This document shows positions 40,666 to 48,380 of a stretch of 49,646 bases of DNA, in pieces. The position numbers and the translations under genes were made by a program. The first letter of the stretch is position 1. The number at the start of each line of letters is the position of its first letter. The DNA is from Candidatus Gemmiger stercoravium (lineage in GTDB: Bacteria > Bacillota > Clostridia > Oscillospirales > Ruminococcaceae): contig DWWE01000073.1 of assembly GCA_019119835.1 (NCBI GenBank), forward strand, positions 1 to 49,646. The letters run 5' to 3'. The notes beneath the pieces were generated by a model that had not been told where the DNA came from, did not search any database, and worked only from the letters and a program-made list of their open reading frames with translations.

Positions 40666-41284
40666 GCTGACCGTGCTGCAGGGGGTGGCGGAGTTCGTCT
40701 TCTACGCCGTGCTGGCCGTCTTTGCCGAGAACGTGGTCTTTTCCCGTTCGATGGGCGTCTCCCGGCTGATCAAGCTGGTCAACGACCCCGAGATCCACAC
40801 CTGGCAGTACTGCACCCCCGTCATCTTTGTACAGCTTTGCAGCGCCCCGCTGGGCTGGCTGGCAGCCACCTATCTGCAGCCGGTGCTGCGGCAGGCGCTG
40901 CCGGACTGGATGCCGGTGGCCGCGCTGCGCCCGCTGATCTACCTGACCATGGCCGCGGTGGCCATGGCGGTGGTCTGGCTGTTCCTGGGGCTGATGCCGT
41001 CCGCCTGGCGGGTGCCCTGCCGGGAACAGCTGCCCATGGCTACCTGCACCTGCAGCGTGCTGGGCACCATGCTGCTGTGCGCCAACCAGAACTATACGCT
41101 GCTGCAGTCCACCGGCTTCGGGCTGGGCAGCGGGCTGGGGTATCTGTTTGCCGTGCTGGTGGTGGATGAAGGCCGCCGCCGGCTGGGCAGCAAGGATGTG
41201 CCCGCGATCTTCCGCGGCCTGCCCAGCTCGCTGATCTACATTGGGGTGCTGTCCCTGGCCCTGTACGCCCTGGTGGGGCGCTGA
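40646..41284 (+). CDS. rnfA: RnfA-like membrane subunit
   Basis: A 212-residue protein with six hydrophobic segments and the RnfA/NqrE-like block FAENVVFSRSMGVSRLI, which corresponds to the N-N-x-x-L-S-x-x-L-G region of RnfA. A later symmetric half has GTMLLCANQNYTLLQSTGFG and LGSGLGYLFAVLVVDEGRRR. Two cysteines in ATCTCSVLG and one in LLCANQ may correspond to cysteines that bind an intramembrane cluster in RnfA/RnfE, which should be checked. ATG 40646 overlaps rnfE by 20 nt and follows AGGAGGAGG. No rnfB, rnfC or rnfG is next to it. Confidence 0.75.
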   Translation: MLTASTELTVLQGVAEFVFYAVLAVFAENVVFSRSMGVSRLIKLVNDPEIHTWQYCTPVIFVQLCSAPLGWLAATYLQPVLRQALPDWMPVAALRPLIYLTMAAVAMAVVWLFLGLMPSAWRVPCREQLPMATCTCSVLGTMLLCANQNYTLLQSTGFGLGSGLGYLFAVLVVDEGRRRLGSKDVPAIFRGLPSSLIYIGVLSLALYALVGR

Positions 41285-41296
41285 GTGCCCCCCCTT

Positions 41297-41334
41297 CTTG
41301 GGAAAAACGGAGTTGCTTGGGAAAAACGGAGTTG
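41297..41334. repeat. 19-bp perfect tandem duplication before the DUF1015 start
   Basis: The unit CTTGGGAAAAACGGAGTTG occurs twice with no gap, the second copy touching the ATG at 41335. Each copy carries CGGAG, so the duplication doubles the ribosome-binding region. Confidence 0.85.
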
Positions 41335-42627
41335 ATGGAGATGTCGAATTGTTTTCTGCCCGCCCGCATCCTGCTGCCCGGGGCCGAGGTCCCGCTGGAC
41401 CCCTGGGCCTGCATCGCGGTGGACCAGTTCACCTCACAGCCGGAATACTGGCAGCAGGCGGAGCGGCTGGCGGCCGGCCGGCCCAGCACGCTGCACATCG
41501 TACTGCCGGAAGCCTACCTGGGCACAGCGCAGGAGGCGGCGCGGCTGGCGGAGATCCGGCAGACGATGACCCGCTACCGCCGCACGGTGCTGACGCGGCA
41601 GGTGAACGGCTATGTCTATGTGGAGCGCACCCAGCTGGACGGAACGGTCCGGCAGGGGCTGGTGGGAATGGTGGACCTGGAAGCCTACAGCTATGCAGCC
41701 GGCGCCGGCACCGCCATCCGCCCCAGCGAAAACACGGTGGTGGAGCGCATCCCGCCCCGGCTGCGGATCCGCCGCGGGGCGGAGCTGGAGACCCCCCATG
41801 TGATGATGCTTGCCGACGACCCGGCCCGGACGCTGATCGAGCCGATCGGCCGCTGCAAGGACCGGCTGCCCTGCCTGTATAACGGGGAGCTGATGCTGGG
41901 CGGCGGCCGCCTGGCCGGCTGGGCGGTGGAGGACCCCGACCTGCTGGCCGGGATCGACGCGGCGCTGCGGGCGCTGGGTGACCCGGAAGCCTTTGCGGCC
42001 CGCTGGCCTCAGGCAGCCGGCCAGTCGCCGCTGGTGCTGGCGGTGGGGGACGGCAACCATTCCCTGGCCACCGCCAAAGCCTGCTGGGAGGAGCTCAAGC
42101 CCACCCTGGCGCCGGCCGAGCGGGCCTGCCACCCGGCCCGGTATTGCCTGGCCGAAGTCTGCAATGTGCAGAGCCCGGCCATCGAGATCGAGCCGATCCA
42201 CCGGGTGGTCTTCGGTGCGGCGCTGCCGGAACTGACCGACCGGCTGCTGAACTGGGCCGCCGCCAACGGCATCACGCCGGGGGCGCAGGGGCCCCAGCGG
42301 CTGACGCTGGCCGGCGGCGGGCAGGAACAGACGCTGGCACTGGCCGGCCGGCTGGAACCGCTGGCCGTCGGCACACTGGAACGGTTTTTGTCCGACATTC
42401 TGCCGGAAAACCCGCAATGGACCGTCGATTACATCCACGGGGCGGACGCGGCCAGGGCCCTGGCCGCCGATCCGGCCCGCCCGGCCACCGCGGTGCTGCT
42501 GCCGCCCTTTGCCAAGGCGGACCTGTTCCGTGGGGTGGTGCTGGGCGGCGTGCTGCCGCGCAAGACCTTCAGTATGGGCCATGCCGAGGAAAAGAGATAT
42601 TACAATGAATGCCGCAGTCTGCTGTGA
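41335..42627 (+). CDS. DUF1015 family protein
   Basis: A 430-residue protein with the DUF1015 pattern: CFLPARILLPGAEVPLDPWA, CIAVDQFTSQPEYW, RTQLDGTVRQGLVGMVDLEA, LVLAVGDGNHSLATAKACWE and GVLPRKTFSMGHAEEKRYYN at the end. DUF1015 proteins occur in many clostridia, sometimes next to serine biosynthesis genes; activity is not established here. Possible starts are ATG 41335 and ATG 41341; the first is spaced better from CGGAG. The spacing of 50 nt from rnfA with no terminator suggests the same transcript. Confidence 0.8.
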   Translation: MEMSNCFLPARILLPGAEVPLDPWACIAVDQFTSQPEYWQQAERLAAGRPSTLHIVLPEAYLGTAQEAARLAEIRQTMTRYRRTVLTRQVNGYVYVERTQLDGTVRQGLVGMVDLEAYSYAAGAGTAIRPSENTVVERIPPRLRIRRGAELETPHVMMLADDPARTLIEPIGRCKDRLPCLYNGELMLGGGRLAGWAVEDPDLLAGIDAALRALGDPEAFAARWPQAAGQSPLVLAVGDGNHSLATAKACWEELKPTLAPAERACHPARYCLAEVCNVQSPAIEIEPIHRVVFGAALPELTDRLLNWAAANGITPGAQGPQRLTLAGGGQEQTLALAGRLEPLAVGTLERFLSDILPENPQWTVDYIHGADAARALAADPARPATAVLLPPFAKADLFRGVVLGGVLPRKTFSMGHAEEKRYYNECRSLL

Positions 42628-42652
42628 CTGCGCTGACCAGGAGGGACCTGCC

Positions 42653-43177
42653 ATGCCGAATCAGAAGCCTGCCGCCAACGGCGGCGCCAAGCCGTCCGGG
42701 GAAGGGGGCGGCCGCCGTCGCCGCCGCCGCTCCCGCGGGGGGCAGCACACCGCGGCCAGCCAGCAAACCACCCCCAACACCCAGACCGCACCGACCCCCG
42801 CCCAGGGGGAGCGCGCCTCCGGCGGCCGCGGCCGCCGCGGTCACGGCGGTCAGGCCCCCGCCCCGAACCGGGCCCAGCCCCAGAACCAGGCGGAGCCCAA
42901 GGGTGGAAAGGCATCCCGCGCCCCGGCGCCGGCGCCCCGCACGGCGGCCGGGCGGCATCCCGCCCCCCAGCCCCACACCGGCCGCCGCGGCGGAAAAGGC
43001 CGCCGGCCGGCCCAGGAAGCCGAGGAGGACGCGGGTCTGCTGCTCATCACCCGCCGCCCGCCCAAGCAGAAGTTTGCCAATTTTGAGGAGTACATCGCCG
43101 CCCATGGCGGAGTGAGCGCCCCGGTGGAGGGGGAGGAAGCCGACGACCTGCCGGCCGACCCCGAACCGGAACGGTGA
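42653..43177 (+). CDS. Basic low-complexity, probably nucleic-acid-binding protein
   Basis: A 174-residue protein in two parts. Residues 1-125 are disordered and rich in Arg, Gly, Pro, Ala and Gln, with runs such as GGGRRRRRRSRGG and GGRGRRGHGG. The C-terminal 50 residues are less biased and look conserved (GLLLITRRPPKQKFANFEEY, then an acidic tail DDLPADPEPER). RG-rich segments suggest RNA or ribosome contact. ATG 42653 follows CAGGAGGG. The last four bases overlap the rRNA methyltransferase start, so the two are co-expressed. No family name is recognised. Confidence 0.7.
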   Translation: MPNQKPAANGGAKPSGEGGGRRRRRRSRGGQHTAASQQTTPNTQTAPTPAQGERASGGRGRRGHGGQAPAPNRAQPQNQAEPKGGKASRAPAPAPRTAAGRHPAPQPHTGRRGGKGRRPAQEAEEDAGLLLITRRPPKQKFANFEEYIAAHGGVSAPVEGEEADDLPADPEPER

Positions 43178-44019
43178 ACCCGGCCTGTGCGAGCGGGCTG
43201 CGCTGCCCGGTGTGCGGCGGGGCGCTGGCCCTGTTCGGCCGCACGCTGCGCTGCGCCCGCGGCCATTGCTTTGACCTGGCCAGGGAAGGGTATGTGAACC
43301 TGCTGCCCATCCGCAAAAAGCATGCCGCTGACCCCGGCGACGGCAAGGAAATGGTGGCGGCCCGGCGGGCTTTCCTGCAGGCGGGCCATTATGATCGGTT
43401 CCGCCAGGCGCTGGCCGAACTCTGCACCGAGCTGGCACCCCCCGGCGCCCATATTGTGGACGCCGGCTGCGGCGAGGGCAGTTACGACCAGACCGTGCTG
43501 GCTGCGCTGACGGCGGCCGGCCGGGACCCGCAGCTCATCGGCTTTGACCTGGCCAAACCGGCGGTCCAGCTGGCCGCCCGGCTGGTGCCCGGGGCGATGT
43601 TTGCGGTGGGGGGCAGTTTCTGCGCTCCGGTGCGGGACGGCTGGGCGGACCTGCTGCTCAACATCTTTTCCCCCTTTGCCGCCGCCGAATTTGCCCGGAT
43701 GCTGCGCCCGGGCGGGGTGCTGATCTATGCGGTGCCCACCCCGCGCCATCTGTTCGGGCTCAAACAGGTGCTCTACGACGCCCCCTATGAAAACCCTGTC
43801 CAATCCACTGCCTACCCGGGCTTTGCGCCGCTGCCGGACCGGGAACGCACCGTCACCGGCACGCTGACGCTGGACGCCGCGGCGGCCGGCCAGCTGTTCG
43901 CCATGACGCCCTATGCCTTCAAGACCCCGGCGGAAGGGGTCCGGCGTCTGGCTGGGCTGCCCTCCCTGACCACCGAGATCGGCTTCCGCTTCCTTGTCTA
44001 CCGCCGCCTGTCGGATTGA
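43174..44019 (+). CDS. 23S rRNA (guanine-N1) methyltransferase, RlmA type
   Basis: A 281-residue SAM-dependent methyltransferase. The N-terminal zinc ribbon has C11, C14, C27 and H31 (CPVCGG, then CARGH), followed by CFDLAREGYVNLLP, a hallmark of RlmA/TlrB enzymes that modify G745 or G748 of 23S rRNA. The SAM loop is VDAGCGEGSY (95-104). The C-terminal block RERTVTGTLTLD and YAFKTPAEGVRRL completes it. G748-type enzymes can affect macrolide response, and which type this is cannot be decided. GTG 43174 overlaps the preceding stop. Confidence 0.88.
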   Translation: MNPACASGLRCPVCGGALALFGRTLRCARGHCFDLAREGYVNLLPIRKKHAADPGDGKEMVAARRAFLQAGHYDRFRQALAELCTELAPPGAHIVDAGCGEGSYDQTVLAALTAAGRDPQLIGFDLAKPAVQLAARLVPGAMFAVGGSFCAPVRDGWADLLLNIFSPFAAAEFARMLRPGGVLIYAVPTPRHLFGLKQVLYDAPYENPVQSTAYPGFAPLPDRERTVTGTLTLDAAAAGQLFAMTPYAFKTPAEGVRRLAGLPSLTTEIGFRFLVYRRLSD

Positions 44020-44030
44020 CCCCCAAACCC

Positions 44031-44067
44031 AAACGCCCCCGGCCGCAGTCTGCGGCCGGGGGCGTTT
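44031..44067. terminator. Bidirectional hairpin between convergent genes
   Basis: A perfect 17-bp stem, AAACGCCCCCGGCCGCA and its complement, with a 3-nt loop. The TTT/AAA ends are short; it sits between the rRNA methyltransferase stop and the stop of the minus-strand acidic protein gene. Confidence 0.75.
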
Positions 44068-44076
44068 GCGTGGGGC

Positions 44077-44310
44077 TCAGTTCAGTTCGGTGTCCGTGTC
44101 GGTTTCGTTGCCGCTCTCCAGTTCGTCGCCCAAAGCCGGGTCGTCGGCGTTGGGGCAGGCGGGGCAATACGGCACCGACCCGTCTGTCTCCATCTCATCG
44201 GGCATGTTCGGCAGCACGTCGGGCACCATGTCGCTGCCCTCGGGAATGTCGGTCCAGAAATCCTCCCGCTCGCTTTCCGCACCGCGGGGACCATAGGGTC
44301 TGTACTCCAT
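44077..44310 (-). CDS. Small acidic hypothetical protein
   Basis: A 77-residue protein with a strongly acidic composition (the tail ALGDELESGNETDTDTELN is almost entirely acidic and polar) and one CxxC pair (YCPACPN) that could bind metal if it dimerised. The gene is supported by a very good ribosome binding site on the minus strand, AAAGGAGG, 9 nt before ATG. No family is recognised. It is divergent from the LCP-like gene with an 80-nt gap. Confidence 0.6.
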   Translation of the reverse strand: MEYRPYGPRGAESEREDFWTDIPEGSDMVPDVLPNMPDEMETDGSVPYCPACPNADDPALGDELESGNETDTDTELN

Positions 44311-44390
44311 TTTGGTTTCCTCCTTTGTGCATAAGGCCGGGCTCTTTGGCCCAAGCTGTACCTGTAGTTTGGAACAACGAGGTGAGCTTT

Positions 44391-45290
44391 ATGCACAAAC
44401 GGCGCGGACTTTTTTTCCAAAGCCTGCTTTTGACCCTTTTACTCATCCTTCCCATGGCGGGGGCGGTGGTCTACCTGGCCGGCCAGCGCAGCGAGCGGCA
44501 GGCGGCCCAGGCGGCGGCCGGCCAATCCACCCTGGCCGAACCGGCCGGGGCCCGCAACACCCACCGGCTGCTGCTGGCCGTGCAGGGGGAAGCCCCGGCC
44601 TTCCTGCTGCTCCGGCTGGACGGCCCGGCCCAGCAGATCCGCTTCTGCGCCCTGCCCGGGGAGCTGACGCTGCAGGCGCCCGCCGGCACCACAACGCTGG
44701 CGGCCTGCTACCTCAGCGCCGGGCCGGCCCGGGCCGCCGAACTGCTGATGAACACGGTGGGGATCGCGCCGGACGCCTACCTGGCGGCCACCGCCGACGG
44801 CTTTGCCGACCTGTGGGGCGGGGGCTCCGGCGTGCGGTTCGACACCAGCTCGGTGCTGCCCGAAGAAGCCCGCGGCCCGCTCGGTTACGGCGACGATCCG
44901 GTGGCCCAGCTGGAAGCCGGCGGGGTGCCGGACTTCCTGGCCGGGGCGGCCGGGCAGCCCGGCGTGGACCCGCCGGCGCTGGCGCGGGTACGCGGGGCGG
45001 TGTGGGCGGCCTTTTTCCGCCAGGGCAAGGAAGTCCTGCCCGGACTGGCGGAGGCGGTGCGGGGGGCGTCGGCCCGGCTGCTCACCGACCTGACCGCCCA
45101 GGACCTCTATCGCCTGGAGGAGACGCTGACCTGGCTGTCCGGTGCGTCGGGGCTGACGGTGGACTACGAGACCGCCGACCTGCAGCCCGCTGCCGGCAGC
45201 TGGCAGCTGACCGGGACCGGTATGCAGACGGTGCAGACCCTGCTGGCCGGCGGCCGGCCCGCCGAGACCACGCCCGAGACCGCCCGCTGA
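44391..45290 (+). CDS. LCP-like membrane-anchored protein, probably degenerate
   Basis: A 299-residue protein with a signal anchor (about 8-30) and an outer domain whose order of segments follows the LytR-CpsA-Psr family. LLLRLDGPAQQIRFCALPGE stands where LCP proteins have the S-I-P-R-D strand. LSAGPARAAELLMNTVGIAPD, then YLAATADGFADLWGG and a helical region RQGKEVLPGLAEAVRG follow. LCP enzymes attach glycans to the cell wall and need arginines, in particular in S-x-P-R-D; here it reads ALPGE. It is probably a non-catalytic relative or a misassigned fold. ATG 44391 follows GAGGTGA. Confidence 0.5.
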   Translation: MHKRRGLFFQSLLLTLLLILPMAGAVVYLAGQRSERQAAQAAAGQSTLAEPAGARNTHRLLLAVQGEAPAFLLLRLDGPAQQIRFCALPGELTLQAPAGTTTLAACYLSAGPARAAELLMNTVGIAPDAYLAATADGFADLWGGGSGVRFDTSSVLPEEARGPLGYGDDPVAQLEAGGVPDFLAGAAGQPGVDPPALARVRGAVWAAFFRQGKEVLPGLAEAVRGASARLLTDLTAQDLYRLEETLTWLSGASGLTVDYETADLQPAAGSWQLTGTGMQTVQTLLAGGRPAETTPETAR

Positions 45291-45294
45291 CCCC

Positions 45295-46686
45295 TCAGTG
45301 CGCCGCCCAGGCGCGGCCCAGCGCCCGGGCCACCGCCGGAATGTCCTCGCTGCGCAGCGCCGCATAGCCGGCCACCACCGTGTCGGGCGGGCAGGCGTCC
45401 CGGTGGGCCATGTAGTAGTCGGAAAGCCCGCGCAGATGGACACTCTCGGCGGCCGCCGCCTGCACCATGGCCGTCTCGCCGCCGGCGCCGGGCAGCGTCA
45501 GCAGAAAATGCAGCCCCGAGTGGGTGCCCCCCAACGAAAGGCGGGGCCCCAGTTCCCGGCGCAGCGCCGCCGCAAAACTTTCCATCCGCCGCTTGTAGGT
45601 CAGCCGCATCCGGTTGATGTGCCGGGTGAAGGTGCCGCCTGCCATAAACCGGCAGAGGGTCTGCTGCTCAAACCGGCTGACCGTGTTGGAGTACAGCGCA
45701 AAATCCCGCCGGTAGCGGGCCAGCAGCGGCCGGGGCAGCACCATGCAGGCGATCCGGATACCCGGCGCCAGGCTTTTGGAAAAGGTGGTCAGGTAGACCA
45801 CCGGGCCGTCCGGCCCCGCCATGCCCTGCAGGCTGGGCAGCGGCCGGGTGGTGAAGCGGAATTCGGAGTCATAATCATCCTCCAGGATGTACCGCCCGTC
45901 CGCCTCGGCCGCCCAGGCCAGCAGCTGGGCCCGGCGTGGGGCGGGCATCGTCACGCCGGTGGGAAAGTGGTGGCTGGGGGTCAGGTAACACAGCCCGGCC
46001 CCGCTGGCCGCCAGACCGGCCGGCGGCAGGCCCTGGGCGTCGATGTCCACCAGCCGGCAGGGAATGCCGTTGTTTTCCAGCACCATCCGGCTGCGGGCGT
46101 AGCCGGGGTTTTCCACTGCCGCCACCGCCCCCTGGAACAGATGGGCCAGGCAGCCCAGCAGATACTCGATGCCGGCGCCCACCACCACCTGGTCGGGGGT
46201 GCAGGCCACCCCGCGGTAGGCGGCCAGATAGGCCGCGATCTGGGTGCGCAGGTCGGCGTCGCCCTGGGCTTCGCCCCGCTGCAGCAGCTCCGGCGCCTGG
46301 TACAGCAGCTCCCGCTGGATGCGCCCCCAGCTGCGGGCCGGGAACAGCGCGGTGTCGATGCTGCCGGTGGACAGGTCGTACCGGGCCGCCGGCGCGGCAG
46401 GGGCTGCGGCCGGTTCCGGGGCCGGCGGCGGGGCCGGGCGCAGCATCCCGCCGGTCTCCTGTACATAAAACCCGCTGCGGGGCCGGGCCCGGGCCAGCCC
46501 CTCGGCCGCCAGCATCTGGTAGGCCGCATCCACCGTGTTCACGCTCACCCCCAGCTCGCCGGCCATCGTCCGGCGGCCGGGCAGCGGCGTGCCGGCGGGG
46601 CGCTGCTCGGTCCGGATCTCGTTGGCCAGCGCTTCATACAGCTGCTCGTACAACGGTTTGCCGGCGCGGGGGTCCAATTCGATCAT
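45295..46686 (-). CDS. MocR/PdxR-like GntR-family regulator with aminotransferase domain
   Basis: A 463-residue regulator. Residues about 1-75 are a GntR-type winged HTH (GKPLYEQLYEALANEIRTEQ, LGVSVNTVDAAYQMLAAEGL). A Pro/Ala linker (82-102) joins a type I aminotransferase-like domain with D271 (LEDDYDSEF) and the PLP lysine K304 in TTFSKSLAPG. This layout is that of MocR proteins such as PdxR, which sense PLP. ATG 46686 was chosen because AAAGGAGG precedes it; a 14-residue upstream extension lies in the promoter region. It is divergent from an ECF S component, suggesting regulation of vitamin B6 uptake, and ends 4 nt from the convergent LCP-like gene. Confidence 0.9.
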   Translation of the reverse strand: MIELDPRAGKPLYEQLYEALANEIRTEQRPAGTPLPGRRTMAGELGVSVNTVDAAYQMLAAEGLARARPRSGFYVQETGGMLRPAPPPAPEPAAAPAAPAARYDLSTGSIDTALFPARSWGRIQRELLYQAPELLQRGEAQGDADLRTQIAAYLAAYRGVACTPDQVVVGAGIEYLLGCLAHLFQGAVAAVENPGYARSRMVLENNGIPCRLVDIDAQGLPPAGLAASGAGLCYLTPSHHFPTGVTMPAPRRAQLLAWAAEADGRYILEDDYDSEFRFTTRPLPSLQGMAGPDGPVVYLTTFSKSLAPGIRIACMVLPRPLLARYRRDFALYSNTVSRFEQQTLCRFMAGGTFTRHINRMRLTYKRRMESFAAALRRELGPRLSLGGTHSGLHFLLTLPGAGGETAMVQAAAAESVHLRGLSDYYMAHRDACPPDTVVAGYAALRSEDIPAVARALGRAWAAH

Positions 46687-46738
46687 ACGTCCGCCTCCTT
46701 TCGGAAACTGGCCCCATAAAATAATCAACTACTGGATA

Positions 46739-46766
46739 TTTACACAAGGCCAGATTCTCTTATAAT
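46739..46766 (+). promoter_or_regulatory. Promoter of the ECF S component gene
   Basis: TTTACA, 16-nt spacer, perfect TATAAT. A loose inverted repeat CTGG...CCAG spans 46732-46753 over the -35 and could be where the divergent MocR-like regulator binds; this is only a suggestion. Confidence 0.75.
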
Positions 46767-46827
46767 GGGAGCATACCCCATCTGGCGACGGTTGTCAAGC
46801 GGATGGAGGGAGAGGAGAGTGTATACC

Positions 46828-47508
46828 ATGCAATCGGAACTGATCTGTTTTCTGGTGTTCTGCGCGGCGGCGGTGATCCTGCTGGGGGTCTCGCTGTCCC
46901 GTACCCGCTTTACGGTGCAGAAGATCGCCATGATCGGCGTGATGGCCGCCTTGAGCTTTGTGGCCTATGAGTTTTTCCGCATCCCCAACATCCTGGGGAC
47001 CGGGTCTTCCTTTCACCTGGGAAATACCTTCACGGCCCTGACCGCCATGCTGCTGGACGGCGTTTCGGGCGGGCTGGCCGGGGCCATCGGCCTGTCGCTG
47101 GCCGACCTGGTGGCCGGCGACCCGGGCTATGCGCTGACCACCTTCCTGCTGAAAATGATCATCGGTCTGGTCTGCGGCGGGGTGGCCCACCGGCTCTGCC
47201 ACCTGGAAAACCGCCCCGGCCATGGGGCGGCCCGGGGCGGGTACCTGCTGCGGGTCAGCGCCAGTGCGCTCAGCGGCCTGCTGGTCAATGTGCTGACCGA
47301 CCCGCTCATCGGCTACTTCCGCAACCGCTACCTCTTCGGCCAGGCCGAGGATCTGGCCGGCCTGGTGGCCAAGGTGGCCAGCGGCGTCACGCTGGTGAAC
47401 TCGCTGCTGTCGGCGGCGTGCGCGGTGGTGCTGTACCTGGCGCTGCGCCCGGCGCTGGACAGGGCCCACCTGCTGCCCGCCGCCCCGGTGCGCCGCCCGC
47501 AGCACTGA
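46828..47508 (+). CDS. ECF transporter S component, possibly vitamin B6
   Basis: A 226-residue membrane protein of the substrate-binding S-component class (six helices). Helix 1 (FLVFCAAAVILLG) precedes VQKIAMIGVMAALSFVAYEF with FRIP, LGNTFTALTAMLLDGVSGGL and AGAIGLSLADLVAGDPGYAL, the typical S-component pattern in the riboflavin/HmpT/PdxU2 branch. It works with the shared ECF A, A' and T units, which are not in this window. The divergent MocR/PdxR-like regulator makes a B6 vitamer the best guess for the ligand. ATG 46828 follows AGAGGAGAG. Confidence 0.8.
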   Translation: MQSELICFLVFCAAAVILLGVSLSRTRFTVQKIAMIGVMAALSFVAYEFFRIPNILGTGSSFHLGNTFTALTAMLLDGVSGGLAGAIGLSLADLVAGDPGYALTTFLLKMIIGLVCGGVAHRLCHLENRPGHGAARGGYLLRVSASALSGLLVNVLTDPLIGYFRNRYLFGQAEDLAGLVAKVASGVTLVNSLLSAACAVVLYLALRPALDRAHLLPAAPVRRPQH

Positions 47509-47547
47509 GGCAGACCGAAAACGAGGAAGACAAAGGGGAAAACTGTC

Positions 47548-48321
47548 ATGAAGATCGCAACCTTTAACATCCGCTGTGACTACGGCCAGGACGGCCCCAA
47601 CAACTTCAGCTGCCGCCAGCCGCTGATCCTGCGCCGTCTGGCGGCCGAACAGCCGGACATCATCGGCTTCCAGGAAGTGCTGCCCCATGTGCAGCGCTGG
47701 CTGCGCACGGCCCTGCCCGGCTACACGGTGCTGGGCTGCGGCCGCAGCCGGGACTACGCCGACGAGGCCGTGACCCTGGCCGTCCGCAACGACACGGCCG
47801 AAATCCTGTCGCTGGACACCTTCTGGCTGTCGCCCACCCCGCGTCTGCCCGGGTCCCGGTATCCGGTGCAGAGCATCTGCCCCCGCACCTGCGCGGCGGC
47901 GGTGATCTACCTGCGGGAATGGGAAACCCCCATCCGGGTGTACAACACCCATCTGGACCATGAGGGCGCCCCGGCCCGGGAACAGGGCCTGCGCCAGATC
48001 CTGGCCCGCATCCGGCGAGACCGGGCCGAACTGCCGATGCCCGCCGTGCTGATGGGCGACTTCAACGCCACCCCCGGCGCCCCCGAGCTGGCCCCCCTCC
48101 GGGAGCCCTCGTCCTTCCCGCTGCGGGACATCACGGCGGACATTCCCCTCAGCTTCCACAACTTCGGGCTGGGGCAGGAACCCTCCGGCAAGATCGACTA
48201 CCTGTTTGCGGGCGGCGGCCTGCGCCCGGAGCGGGTGCGCTGCTGGACCGATGAGGAGAACGGCGTCTTCCTGTCCGACCATTACCCGATCTGCGCCGAA
48301 CTGCAGCGCGGCGAAGGCTGA
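47548..48321 (+). CDS. Endonuclease/exonuclease/phosphatase-family protein
   Basis: A 257-residue protein with the EEP fold residues: N7 in TFNIRC, E43 in IIGFQEVLP, the H-x-x-x loop YNTHLDHEG, GDFNATPG with Asp and Asn, and SDHYPICAEL with the final Asp/His. It has no signal peptide, so it is probably cytoplasmic. The family acts on phosphodiesters (nucleic acids, phospholipids, inositol phosphates), and the actual substrate cannot be stated. It follows the ECF S component by 39 nt and may be co-transcribed. A strong terminator follows. Confidence 0.88.
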   Translation: MKIATFNIRCDYGQDGPNNFSCRQPLILRRLAAEQPDIIGFQEVLPHVQRWLRTALPGYTVLGCGRSRDYADEAVTLAVRNDTAEILSLDTFWLSPTPRLPGSRYPVQSICPRTCAAAVIYLREWETPIRVYNTHLDHEGAPAREQGLRQILARIRRDRAELPMPAVLMGDFNATPGAPELAPLREPSSFPLRDITADIPLSFHNFGLGQEPSGKIDYLFAGGGLRPERVRCWTDEENGVFLSDHYPICAELQRGEG

Positions 48322-48332
48322 GGATGATCTGC

Positions 48333-48370
48333 GCCCTGTCCGGCCCGACGGCCCGGACGGGGCTTTTTTT
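48333..48370 (+). terminator. Intrinsic terminator after the EEP gene
   Basis: GCCCTGTCCG pairs with CGGACGGGGC (one G-U) around an 11-nt loop, followed by seven T. It is 12 nt after the stop. Confidence 0.9.
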
Positions 48371-48380
48371 GTGCAAAATA

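Noticed and set aside
43174-44019. A macrolide-resistance gene call for the RlmA-type methyltransferase
   Set aside because: The sequence shows the RlmA/TlrB family but not which guanine is modified; most members are housekeeping enzymes.
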